This document shows, one piece after another, positions 1 through 10,029 of a DNA stretch of 64,000 nt. A program made the position numbers and the translations under genes. The notes below the pieces were generated by a model. That model saw only the letters and a program-made list of their open reading frames with translations, did not search any database and had not been told where the DNA came from. Positions within the stretch are counted from its first letter, which is position 1. Each line of letters opens with the position of its first letter. This stretch comes from Chionoecetes opilio. Its lineage: Eukaryota; Arthropoda; Malacostraca; Decapoda; Majidae. The stretch is taken from assembly GCA_016584305.1 (NCBI GenBank), contig JACEEZ010003813.1, positions 1-64,000 of the forward strand. Direction: 5' to 3'.

Positions 1-292
1 CCCCCCCCCCCCAACCATAAACAAACTACCCACCCCTTTTTTCCTACCCCCCAAAAAAATTTACCCAAGAAAGGGTTTAAACCCATAAATTCATGCGTTT
101 TTTCTATATTGCATGGTATCACTTCATTTCCGGCCAGCTTCGGCTGGTGGGGAGGTGGGTGGGTGGGGAGGAGCCTTCTACTTTCCTATCCTTTCTCTCT
201 TATTATCTAGTTAGTGTAGTGTAGTTAAAGCAAACAGCCTTGTAAGGACCTATTGGTCTGTTGCTGTTTGTGTTTCCTTTGAAAAAAAAAAC

Positions 293-639
293 CACCGAAC
301 TCACTTTGGTGGACGAAACTATTTGTTTTGAATAAAATCTGCTAACCGTTTCTGTCGCATTTATTTTTATTTTTTTATTTTTTTATTTTAGGTAAAGGTT
401 AGTTTTTGTTTGTTTTTTGTTTTTCTGGTTAGGTAAAGGTTAGGTTAAGTATAGGATAGGTTAGGTTAGGTTAGGTTAGGTATAGGTATGGGCCCTAGGT
501 TAGGTTAGGTTTAGGTTAATTTTTTTGTCATTTTTGGAAAAAAAAAAAAAAACTGCAATAGAAACGGTTAGCAGATTCATTCAGAACACATCAAACACAC
601 CAGAAAAAACTAGTTTCGTCCACCAAAGTGAGTTCGGTG
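293..639. repeat. TIR MITE, family M1, copy 1
   Basis: Terminal inverted repeats of about 28 bp (CACCGAACTCACTTTGGTGG and complement) bound a 347-bp element. The core at 421-525 is a run of TTAGG-type pentamers flanked by T- and A-rich tracts. Two more copies lie at 57474-57777 and 57880-58239. No coding capacity. The superfamily is not assignable because a clean target duplication is not visible. Confidence 0.8.
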
Positions 640-654
640 TCCATCTGGATATTT

Positions 655-842
655 ACCTATGCTTTCTTTAAATCCATGAATGCAGGCAGCATACATCTTT
701 TTGTATTTTGCTTACATTGTCTTAATTATCATTCGCATATCTAAGATCTGATCTACGCAACCTTTCCCAATTCTAAATCTGCCTTGCTCCTCACTAACCT
801 TGCCATTTGTGATTTTTTGTACTCTTCCAATTATGTTACCAT
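655..842 (-). pseudogene. Non-LTR reverse transcriptase fragment (fingers/palm)
   Basis: The complement translates to a stretch with RVQKITNGKVSEEQGRFR and GKGCVDQILDM, the conserved region before the first catalytic aspartate of non-LTR reverse transcriptases. A stop and a frame change follow before a remnant resembling FMDLKKA. It appears to be the same family as the plus-strand fragment at 1069-1130 but lies in the opposite orientation. A dead fragment. Confidence 0.65.
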
Positions 843-1068
843 ACATTTTTGCCTCATCACTGTGGAGTACATGATGACTCAATGAAGCTAAATATAAGCC
901 AGCCTGGTAACAACATTGCCAATCTAGCTAATCAAGCCCTGGAATTATACTACATTTACCACAGCTTAGGTAACCTTAGGTTACCTAACGGTAACCTAAC
1001 CTAACCATTACCGTCGGTGAGTTTTCCCGATTTGTAGGGATGAGCATTTCGGTAGACGAGAGTACCAG

Positions 1069-1130
1069 GTACCATGAGGCAAGGATGGGTAATGTCACCG
1101 TGGTTATGCAACTTGTTTATGGATGGAGTA
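1069..1130 (+). pseudogene. Reverse transcriptase fragment, left of Tigger insertion
   Basis: Plus-strand translation gives MRQGWVMSPWLCNLFMDGV, the conserved block just before the catalytic FADD box of non-LTR reverse transcriptases (usually VRQGCVMSPWLFN). The frame is cut at a TA dinucleotide by the Tigger element starting at 1131 and resumes at 2929. Confidence 0.75.
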
Positions 1131-2926
1131 CAGGAAAATACCTTTTATCCGGATACCCCAACAACCGGAATAACCCAAATAACCGGAATTTGTGGCAGGT
1201 AAGTAAATAGTATTAAAAAATAAAAAAGTAACGAAATATTTAACTTTTAATTTTGCCGCCGTAGACGTGAGCGCCACCTATCGCCACCTGTTTATTCCCG
1301 CCATAATGCGCCATGCGCTATGATAATTCAGTGTTTATCAGTCCGTGGGCAAGGTCAGTGCTACCCGACGACCGGAGTGGTATTTTGATTCATCCGTACT
1401 TTCAACATGCCGAAAGTTACAGCAAAGAAAATAACACGTAAACGTGTCGTATTATCGATTAAAGACAAACTAGACATTTGCCAAAGACTTGAAAGTGGGG
1501 AAAGGAGACAAAATATTCTAGAACAATATAATATTGGCATGTCAACTATGTACGATATAAAAGCACAGGCTAAACAACTAAAGCAATTTTATTTGAAGTC
1601 TGAGACTGGACTAGGTGTGGAATCGCGGAAAACGTTACTAAAACCAAGCAGGAGGAGGTAGACAAGGCAGTGTATGAGTGGTTGGCCCTAAAACCATCGG
1701 AAGGAACTTGCGTTAGTGGCCCTATGATTATTGAAAAAGCGAAATCTTTCCATGAAAAAATGGCCTTGTGAATTATGAGGGCACCATTCCTGAATTCCAA
1801 AAAACAATCACCATCAAGGATGCCATCATATACATGTTGTCTTTTGCATGGGATAGTGTAAAGCCAATCACTCTGCAGCGAAGCTGGCGCAAATTATGGC
1901 CCCAAGTCATGGACGTTGGTGAGAAATCGGACGAACCCGAATTCGAAGGATTCCCGACAGTTACTGAGGACGAGTCAGACAAAGTATATGATCAAATCCG
2001 TGAGCTGATGGCTTCCAAAGACTCTCACATCGACATGGCAGGAATGGATGAAAATATACTAGATGAGTGGCTTGCAGTTGATGAAGATATTTCTGTGACA
2101 ATGAGTATGGATGACGACCAAATAATTGCAGCCGTAAAAAATGAAAATGAGCAGGTAACGTCTGGGAGCGAAAGTGAGGAGGAAGATGAAACCGTTAAAG
2201 TGTCATGGGAATCAGCACTTAACGGCTTACAAAATTACATCAACTTTGCACAACGTCACCAATTTATATCTCTCCAAGAAGTCATGCAACTTATAATGTT
2301 ACAAAACAAGACTTTACATGAACGTCGCAAAGCACTCAAGCAGACCGATATCAAAACAATGTTCGCCCGCGCAATGAAACAAAGACAAGCGCCAGTATCT
2401 GTGCCGGGGCCATCAACTACAGCCGATCCTGCTGTGCCTGGACCATCATCTGTCCAAGACTCAGTGCCTGATGAGCCACTATCACCACTGTCATACAACC
2501 CAGACGACCCGGACCTGGAGTTTTCTGACCAGACTGCCTAGCCCTAAACAAATACAGTAAGTACAATAAACAAATAAAATAGAAGAAAACAAAGTGTTCC
2601 TTTAGTATATAATTTCGTGTTAAAAGTCTTTGCATATACGCAGTTGAGTTTCTTTAGTTTATAATTTATGGTACTACATTACGGGAGTGTCATTTATACG
2701 TGCATAGTCAACAAGAACAGGAGTGCTATGTTGGGCTGGGCATGTCTATTTATGGTGAATTACAGTTCTACAATGATCTACTAATAAGGTAAGAGAAACA
2801 ATCATACAATATTATGTTTATTTTTAGTAAATGCATCTTTCGTGAGTATACTTACCCATTAACCGGACTTTTCCATTAACCGCTACCCGGAAGTCCGGAT
2901 ATATCCGGATAAAAGGTATTTTCCTG
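1131..2926 (+). mobile_element. Tigger/pogo-like DNA transposon, internally deleted
   Basis: The ends are inverted repeats of at least 24 bp beginning CAGGAAAATACCTTTTATCC, flanked by TA at 1129-1130 and 2927-2928, as expected for the pogo/Tigger group of the Tc1/mariner superfamily. The 1,796-bp element holds both ends of a transposase gene but lacks the middle, so it cannot move on its own. It sits inside an older reverse transcriptase fragment. Confidence 0.9.
1407..2541 (+). pseudogene. Tigger-like transposase, N- and C-terminal parts, catalytic core deleted
   Basis: Three segments follow one another. 1407-1661 encodes a basic N-terminal region with a helix-turn-helix of CENP-B/Psq type (SIKDKLDICQRLESGERR). 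Near 1660 the frame changes, and about 1660-1770 reads DKAVYEWLALKPSEGTCVSG, matching the second CENP-B-type DNA-binding domain. 1768-2541 encodes the C-terminus of the family, with TITIKDAIIYMLSFAWDSVK then RSWRKLWP, an acidic stretch, and a Pro/Ser-rich tail ending at TAG. Family members have a DDE integrase domain of roughly 200 residues between these parts; here it is missing. The likely start is the ATG at 1407, the first in-frame ATG of the DNA-binding domain. Non-functional as a transposase, although the DNA-binding part could in principle bind. Confidence 0.85.
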
Positions 2927-2928
2927 TA

Positions 2929-3002
2929 ATAAGATCAATCAAAGCAAAGGTTGGTGATGTTGGTATAGACTCAGAGTATGCATTGGCTGGTCAAGTAACA
3001 CT
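2929..3002 (+). pseudogene. Reverse transcriptase fragment, right of Tigger insertion
   Basis: Continues the frame of 1069-1130 after the TA duplication: the codons following DGV read IRSIKAKVGDVG, as expected downstream of the LFMDGV block. Sequence similarity fades by about 3000, before any FADD box. Confidence 0.6.
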
Positions 3003-3178
3003 TAAACCATGATGTACCACTACTTATTATGAGGAAAGACAACAAAAGGAACTCAATTAATAAGGTATTTAAATACTATCATAACCATGAATATGTACAA
3101 CCTACAAAGAGAGACTCAGACGATGAAAAATTTCAAGTTGTTTTGGGCAAATTTGATATTCCTGGTGCTATATTTCCG

Positions 3179-3427
3179 TGCTGTTCTCGCTGACAACATA
3201 GAGAAGACCTGAGGTGATGGTTGAAGTGCAGAGGCTTCTAAACCAGGAAAACAGTCACAGCAGAGTCTCATTAAGAAGTAAGCCAGTGGTAGGGACACAG
3301 TGCGTACCTACCACTTGCTTACCTTTTGATGAGGCTCTATTGTGACTGTTTTCTTGGTTTAGAAGCCTCTGCACATCAGCCATTACCTCAGGTCTTCTCT
3401 ATAGTGTTGTCAGCGAGAACAGAGCAC
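3179..3427. repeat. Large imperfect hairpin (two ~118-bp inverted arms)
   Basis: 3179-3294 and 3307-3427 are inverted copies around a 12-base loop. It can be read as a compact foldback MITE. The end bases read GTGCTGTTCTCGCTGACAAC and complement. No obvious target duplication. Confidence 0.8.
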
Positions 3428-3435
3428 AGTAATAT

Positions 3436-5110
3436 CTATCAATCAATCATTGGGGGCATACGCCGGGGGGCGCGTCGCCTCACCCACCCTACGACGCCAC
3501 TCCCGGGGGTCACCACGTGCGAGTTCCCATGCAGGCTCCTTTCCCATACAAAGCAGCTCTCGACAAGAAACATCAACTTGCCCCAGCCACGAGCCTTGTG
3601 GGCGCCCCCTTGGCCTCCTCCACGCCGGATTGTCTCTTACAGATACAACCGATGGAAGGATCGGTTTCAGGGTAGCGTGCCACATGCCCATATAGCCGAA
3701 GGTGGCGCTGACGGACTATGCAGGTAATAGGCCTCGATTCAGTCTCACGGTGCAATCGCTGATTTGACACGTAATCATCCCAGCGATACCCCATGATTCT
3801 GCGAAGACACTTATTACCAAAGGCATTGATTTGTCTCTTCAGTCACTATTTAGTGTCCATGTCTCACAACCATAGAGTAAGACAGGGATCACAAGCGACT
3901 TGAAGATCCGGATCTTTGTCCTCCTGCACAGGTACCGACAACGCCAAATACTCCCGCTGAGCGAGTCCATAACACCGTGGGCTATGCCAATCCGCCGTAA
4001 GACTTCTTGACGTGACCCGCCGTCATTATGGACTGCGCTACCAAGGTATGTAAAACTTTCCAAGATCTCAATGTCCTCGCCACACACATGAACAGACTGT
4101 ACTGCTTCATCTAGTAAGTCTCCAAATACCTGGACCTTGGTCTTGAGCCAGGAGACCTCAAGTCCCAAAGGCTTTGCCTCCTCGTGCAGCGCCTCGAGCC
4201 ATCACCAGGACCTCCAGCGACTCAGCAAAGATTACTGCATCATCATGTGGATGCATCATACGGATGCTCCACAATCACTTTGATCTACAAACTTGTCCAA
4301 TACCCAGTCCATACAAGCGTTGAAAAGTGATGGGGCAAGGACGCACCTTTGCCTCACTCCTGTATTCACAGGAAAGAAGCTGGATACACCTGCCCCACAC
4401 TTCACAGCACTCTCAGTCCCAGAATACAGACCAGTTATCAAACCAATAGTCCTTGCAGGAATCCCTCGAAGTCGCAGAAGATCCCAGAGTTGACTCACGA
4501 TGCACTGAGTCAACGCCTTCTTGAGATCAACATAGGCTGCAAGCATCCCCTGTCGAAACTCACGTCGGCGTTCCACCAGGACACGAAGCGCTAGGATACG
4601 GTCCGTTGTTGACTTACCAGGCGTGAACCCAGACTGCTGAGGTCTCTGATGCTTCACCAGATGACTGCGAATTCGTGTCAGCAATAGATGGCAAGCACCT
4701 TGCCTGTACGCTGAGCAGTGTAATAACGCGGTAATTGTTGCAGTCCTGACGGTCCCCTTTCCCTTTCCAGATAGGGACGACCAGCCCCCTTTTCCAGTCA
4801 GGAGGAATGGTACCTGATTGCCACAAGGCAGTCAGGACAGCATGCAGCCTGCGGATCATGGCCTCACCCCCAGCTTTGAGGAGCTCCGCACTGATATTAC
4901 AAACACCAGCTGCCTTTTCACCCTTCAACTTTTGCTACAGCCTCTCTGACTTCGTCAAGAGAGGGTACGGTTTCGTCAATGGGAGGATCGGCATCCACTG
5001 CCTGTAACCCAGTGGTGTGAAGCTGCTCAGTTGGAGGGTCCACCGTGAACAACTGCCCAAAGTACTCAGCCCACGAGCCATCTGCCCATCCATGTCCGAC
5101 ACGAGGCGCC
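3436..5110 (-). pseudogene. Non-LTR retrotransposon (RTE/Jockey-type) ORF2 remnant
   Basis: Reading the minus strand from about 5110 down to 3448, pieces of one ORF2 protein appear in order: the region before the RT (AEYFGQLFTVDPPTEQLHT), RT fingers (IPPDWKRGLVVPIWKGKGDR), SGFTPGKSTTDRILALRVLV, the palm (LLAAYVDLKKA-like), NTGVRQRCVLAPSLFNACMD, then the catalytic box at about 4235-4245, where PHDD replaces the usual FADD. The thumb and C-terminal part include ESFTYLGSAVHNDG, RTKIRIFKSLVIPVLLYG and LRLYGHVARYPE, ending in RPPAYAPND. The endonuclease domain is absent, so the copy is 5' truncated. Several frameshifts and stops break it. The 3' end runs into an (ATTG)n-type tail at 3436-3452, a form of tail common in RTE-like elements. 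Clade is uncertain. Confidence 0.85.
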
Positions 5111-5430
5111 CAGTAAAATAGCACCTGGAATATCAATTTCGCACAAAATAACTCAAAATACTTCCATCGCCGTAGTTTTCCCTTCATAGGTCCACCCGGC
5201 GACCCTTACTTATCCCTACAATGCACCGATTTAAACAAACCATAACGTAGTTATGGGTAGGGTCCATTACATTAACTTTGAGAAACATGTATGTATTCAG
5301 TAGCCTTATACGAACTCTATTTTGGGAGTTGCTTTGTTCTGTGTGCAACACAATTACTGTTACTTATGTTCATTGTTAGTATTCATTAGCCTTGTTGGTA
5401 AATTCTGCGAGGATAATCATAATATGCATT
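5111..5430. other. No recognisable feature
   Basis: AT-rich sequence following the truncated 5' end of the retrotransposon. I see no gene, repeat array or inverted structure here. Confidence 0.4.
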
Positions 5431-5870
5431 GCTTATAATGTTGGTTGGAGTCTGGCACATTCACCTTTTTTTGGCATTAAATTAATCAATCAATTATAAT
5501 GTTGGTTGGAGTCTGGCTCATTCACCTTTTTTGGCATTAAATTAATCAATCAATTATAATGTTGGTTGGAGTCTGGCTCATTCACCTTTTTTGGCATTAA
5601 ATTAATCAATCAAATTTTAATGTTGGTTGGAGTCTGGCTCATTCACCTTTTTTGGCATAAATTAATCAATCAATTATAATGTTGGTTTTGGGGTCTGGCT
5701 CATTCACCTTTTTTGGCATTAAATTAATCAATCAATTATAATGTTGGTTGGAGTCTGGCTCATTCACCTTTTTTGGCATTAAAATTTTTCAAGCAATTAT
5801 AATCCTGGTTGGAGTCTGGCTCATTCAACCTTTTTGGCATTAAATTAATCAAATCAAATTATAATGTTGG
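5431..5870. repeat. 60-bp minisatellite, ~7.3 copies
   Basis: A unit of about 60 bp containing GTTGGTTGGAGTCTGGCTCA and TTAATCAATCAATTATAA recurs with starts near 5437, 5497, 5557, 5617, 5677, 5738, 5799 and 5861, the last truncated. Neighbouring copies are nearly identical, apart from a few single-base differences and a diverged seventh copy, so the array is young. Confidence 0.95.
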
Positions 5871-6165
5871 TTTCCTTTCTAACTACTTGTTTTCACCTTC
5901 CTGTTCCCTATTATGAAAGCATAGTTGCTTTGGAGTGTGGTTATGATTGGCTGCAAGTATTTGCTTCTTAGAGTACAATCTTTGCTTCATTTAACTGTCT
6001 ATTTGTGACGCTTAGTTTCCTCAAAAGGGGTGATATCCTCCTTCTCTCCCAATCCACACACTCCTTCCCTGTTTGAGCCCTCCCTTTTCCTGCAGCTTTC
6101 ATTAATATATATACCATTCTCTCTTACCACTCTATAAGTGAGCTTCCTCTTTCCTTACCATAGAT
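5871..6165. other. No recognisable feature
   Basis: Low-complexity, pyrimidine-rich intergenic sequence; nothing supported. Confidence 0.4.
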
Positions 6166-6262
6166 AACAGTATAGTCGCCAGCTGCAATAATGTCGCCAG
6201 CCGCCATATATTACAAATTATAGCATCACTACTGATTTTTATGTGCCACTGAAGATGATACA
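6166..6262. repeat. Partial copy of MITE family M2
   Basis: Matches the left arm of the complete M2 element at 7370-7611 (shared TATAGTCGCCA...GCCATATATTAC...TAGCATCACT), but lacks a matching right arm. A solo, truncated copy. Confidence 0.65.
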
Positions 6263-6512
6263 CAGTAGTTTATATCAGTGCTATTCAACCTGGGTGGATG
6301 GTCCAACTAAGGTGGACGAGACTAATACCGCGTTTTCGCGACGTTCACCACCCTGGTCCAGTCCAGTCTATACCGTTCCAGGCTGAACTGATGCTCGCGA
6401 AAATACATCGAGACTGGCCCCGTCCCATTCGTCGTTCCTATTGGCTGGGGGATCGAATGGGCGGTCCTCCGAGCAGAAATGCACACATTTAAAAAAGCGC
6501 TCGTTTTATTTA

Positions 6513-6631
6513 CAGGGAGGTCCCGAAGATACGAGCAGTTAGGTTCCACCTGGCATACTCGTGAAGCGAAATCTCGTATAACGAAACACATAACTAATGG
6601 AAAAATATAGGTTTGGTTCCAGGACCCCATC

Positions 6632-6665
<34 letters not shown>

Positions 6666-7295
6666 CATGTTTTTCAAGCTAAAATAAACTATAGCAAACA
6701 CAACAAACACACAGCGTCTATATTACCCACACTGTACTACCTATTCTGTAGAAAAAGCATTCTGAAAGAGAAAATAGCACACAAAATAACATAACTGCAC
6801 ATTAATTAAACATAAAACATGCATAACAAGCAAAAAAGACGTTGTAATGTATGGGACGCTGCGTGATACAAGAGAAGGTAGTGTAGCGGTCCCATGGTTG
6901 GGGCTGCACACCTGCTAATTACCCCTAAAGGTCAGGCCGCGCCATATGCTTAATTACCCTTCAGATCACGCCTTGCTAGGGGTGACCTGACTGCGGTCCC
7001 AAGGTTGGGGCCGCACACCTGCTAATTACCCCTAAATGTCAGGCTGCGCCATATGCGTAATTACCCTTCAGGTCACGGCTTGCTAGGGGTGACCTCACTG
7101 GGGTCAACCAAATCCCCCTTTGTCCAGCCAGGGAGTGGTAGGGCACGCATTTTGAGCTTGATAATTTTACTCACCCCAGTTTGAATGTCGTATCATTGGA
7201 TTTTCGATCTCGTATATTGAAAATAGACCCTAATTTACACATCTCGTATCATCGGATTCTCGTATACCGAATGCTCGTATAACGGGACCTCCCTG
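6513..7295. mobile_element. Non-autonomous pogo/Tigger-like element
   Basis: TA flanks both ends (6511-6512 and 7296-7297). Terminal inverted repeats begin CAGGGAGGTCCCG and continue into ATACGAG motifs, also repeated subterminally as CTCGTAT. The 783-bp element contains a 44-base poly-A tract near 6620-6663 and a 107-bp tandem duplication, and has no coding frame. Confidence 0.8.
6887..7100. repeat. Two tandem copies of a 107-bp unit
   Basis: 6887-6993 and 6994-7100 are near-identical (CGGTCCCA.GGTTGGGGC...CTAGGGGTGACCT), lying inside the pogo-like element. A recent local duplication. Confidence 0.9.
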
Positions 7296-7369
7296 TACTC
7301 GACTTCTCAATGGGAAGTCAAGTTGCAGGGATGACTATGAAAAAATGAATGATGAAATTTAATTTAATT

Positions 7370-7611
7370 TACCGTTAATAACACTATCTATAGTCGCCAC
7401 TGCACTGATGTCGCAAGGGGGCATATATTAAGAGTTTTAGCATCACTATATACAGATCACATCACGTGCACAGTACGTAGTTTACATTATCTACAGAACA
7501 CTATAGCTACGGTCTTCAGTGACACATACAAGTCTGTAGTCATGCTAAAATTCGTAATATATGGCGCCTGGTGACATTAGTGCAGTGGCCACTATAGTGT
7601 TGTTGACGGTA
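7370..7611. repeat. MITE family M2, complete copy
   Basis: Inverted arms of about 75 bp start TACCGTTAATAACACTAT and end in the complement. 242 bp, AT-rich centre, no coding capacity. A half copy lies at 6166-6262. Confidence 0.8.
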
Positions 7612-8387
7612 CATTAATTTCCCAAGATATTGTTTCAGCAAATTGCGAATATTGTAATTTTTCGTAAAATTACTTTAGTCTTATGGTCGGCCATCATGGT
7701 GTTTCATGTCTTATCAGCAGCACGAGAAGCTCCTGGTCGTCTTCCCCGCTGACTGTAGTGCGCAAGTGCCAGTTTTCCCCACACTGGTCCAGCCTGGTCC
7801 TGCTCGCTGGCCTGGCCCAGTCTAGCCCGTTCCAGCCCGGTCCAATCTGCCTCGCGAAAACAGTGGCTGCCCGGGACTAGTCCATTCCAGACCGGGCCAG
7901 AGCAGATCGCGAAACCCGCTATAAGTAAGGGGTGGACGGCTGTCTTGGGGTGGACAGGTGGGTGGACGAGATCATGCCCACGTGTCAGTAGATCAGTGTT
8001 TCTTTCTGTTTTTGAAGTCTTGGATACCTATATGAGAGAATGTGGCTGAGAACATGATGATGGTATGCAGACAGCAGAACAAACACTGAAGGTACGAATG
8101 TCCCACTTGATTCCCAGACACCTGACTTTGATGCAGGAAAACCTTGTCTTATATTTCCAAGAGACCTGACCTCCAACAAGTGGATGCATACTCCATTTTC
8201 AGATGTAGTCGACCATATTTAGAGTAATTTTGCTATGTTGAGTCAAACAAATTGCAACAGTTTGTTTTATGTTAATTATTGTTTATTAAGTAGTTATTGA
8301 TGACATATCCAAAATGGGACACAGGTTTCAACCCAGAAAATGACCTAATTTGCATAATTTCAAAATGGTCGCCATTTATATATATAT
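7612..8387. other. No gene; end of possible TIR element, then unassigned sequence
   Basis: 7740-7924 is a GGCC/GGTC-rich stretch probably belonging to the older TIR element. 7925-8387 shows nothing I can assign. Confidence 0.4.
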
Positions 8388-9339
8388 GGGCATAGACCAC
8401 TGTATACTTGGACTGCGCACAGAATATCGGCCTGTCGCACAAGGGCCCGAAGTCTGAGGGCCGCTCGGATTCATATATATATATACGGATCATATAGACG
8501 GTCTATCAGTATATATGATATACTGTAATCTTCATAATGTTTGTTCTATAATATTATCAAATAAAAAACAGTAAAACACGCTAAAAGAAATGCCATTACG
8601 AGACTATGAAGAAATATGCATTCACTTCAACTCTTCGCCATTTAAAACTTTGCTAGTCACTTTTATCATGAAGGGTATCAATAGAAGCGCAATTTTATTA
8701 GCTTTCCATTGCTATATTCGTTATCTGATAAATGAATTAGAACCATGCATAAATTAGCGTTAACTAAATAAATAAAATCCTCAATCGGGTAATTTACCCG
8801 ATTGATGAGGTTATTTATTTAGTCAACACTAATTTATACATAGTACTAATTCATTTATCAGAAACCGAAAAATATAAGTAAATAAATAACATCATCAAAC
8901 GGGAAAAATACCCAATTTATGATTTTATTTATTTAGTTAACGCTAATTTATGCATGGTTCTAATTCATTTATCAGATAATGAAATACATCAATGGAAAGC
9001 TAATAAAATTGCGCTTCTAAAGATAGGTTTCATGATAAAAGTTGACTCGCAAAGTTTTAAATGGCGAAGAGTTAAGTGAATATTAAGTTCATGCATATTT
9101 CTTCATAGTCTCGTAATGGCATTTCTTTAGCGTGTTTTACTGTTTTTTATTTGATAATATTATAGAACAAACATTTACGAAGATTACAGTATACCATATA
9201 TACTGATAAACCAGTCTATATGATAGTCCATAGACCACTATATCTCTTTGTCGGTGCCCCGCGGGCCCCTATGCAGCCCCGCAATTCAAAACATTGTCGC
9301 GTGTACAGTCCAGGTATACAGTGGTTTATGATATGGGCC
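8388..9339. repeat. Foldback element with nested palindromes
   Basis: The outer arms begin GGGCATAGACCACTGTATAC (8388) and end in the complement near 9339. Inside, ~290-bp arms (about 8490-8780 and 8925-9215) pair almost completely. The middle holds a 36-bp nearly perfect palindrome around 8776-8812 (CTCAATCGGGTAATTTACCC) with further inverted copies of an ATTAGTGTTGACTAAATAAA motif. No reading frame. AT-rich, so it could form a long hairpin. Confidence 0.85.
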
Positions 9340-10029
9340 ATTATCTCTAAAACTACTCATTTTTAGCACAATAAGTGCATTACACTTGAATAGCAACATG
9401 ATCCAGTGAATCTGAAAAACATATTTTCAAACTCACATGACCCCTCTAAACATGTAGGTCAAAGGTCAAGTTGTAAAAATAGGTCAAATGGCCGTTTTTA
9501 CGTGAAATGTATTTTATGCATGATTAATATTTTGTGTCGCCTCTATAAACAAGATTATAGTCACTGCCCTCAGTGGCAAAATTATTTTCAAGGTATGCAA
9601 CTATGGATGGTGTACATATGCCTGTATGGCACTAATAAGCTGAATACATTTTCTTTTCTGAACATTTTCTAGGTCTGTTTTAATACAAATTAGACACCCC
9701 TGAATCCCACCCACCCTCTTCGATGATCACCCTTCTTCCAACCACACCATCAACTTGCCATAAGCTGCATGATCTCAGATAGTAATTTGACCCCAACCCC
9801 ATTGCATCAATCCTTGCCAACTGTGATGCTAATTAATGTTTATATACACACAACAATAACTACCTGTTTTCCAGGAAACTCCCTGGTTCTATTATTAGCA
9901 TGATATATTCTCTCTCTCCTAGTAGATCTGTACATAGTGTCAGGTTGCTGTTATTTAATAATGAGATGTGTATGCTATTTTGAATATCATGCTCTGGAGC
10001 GCTTTTCCAGAAAGCGAAGTTTGAGGTAT
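9340..10029. other. Unassigned sequence upstream of the conserved ORF
   Basis: Contains AGGTCAAAGGTCAAG-type motifs near 9459-9475 and a short open frame (9406-9672) with no recognisable domain. The 5' part of the conserved unknown ORF may lie here but I cannot read it. Confidence 0.35.

Larger units (their letters stand above)
6325..7924. mobile_element. Possible older TIR element hosting two younger insertions
   Basis: The left end TACCGCGTTTTCGCGA and the complement of the right end, TAGCGGGTTTCGCGA, continue into similar GGTCC/GGCC-rich subterminal sequence. The pogo-like element 6513-7295 and the M2 element 7370-7611 lie between. Ends and target duplication are not certain. Confidence 0.35.

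Noticed and set aside
421..525. True telomere
   Set aside because: The TTAGG run is short, imperfect and lies inside a MITE; an interstitial motif.
3326..3727. 133-codon plus-strand frame
   Set aside because: Antisense to the retrotransposon C-terminus; a shadow.
5431..5870. CRISPR-like array
   Set aside because: Tandem units directly abut with no unique spacers; a eukaryotic minisatellite.
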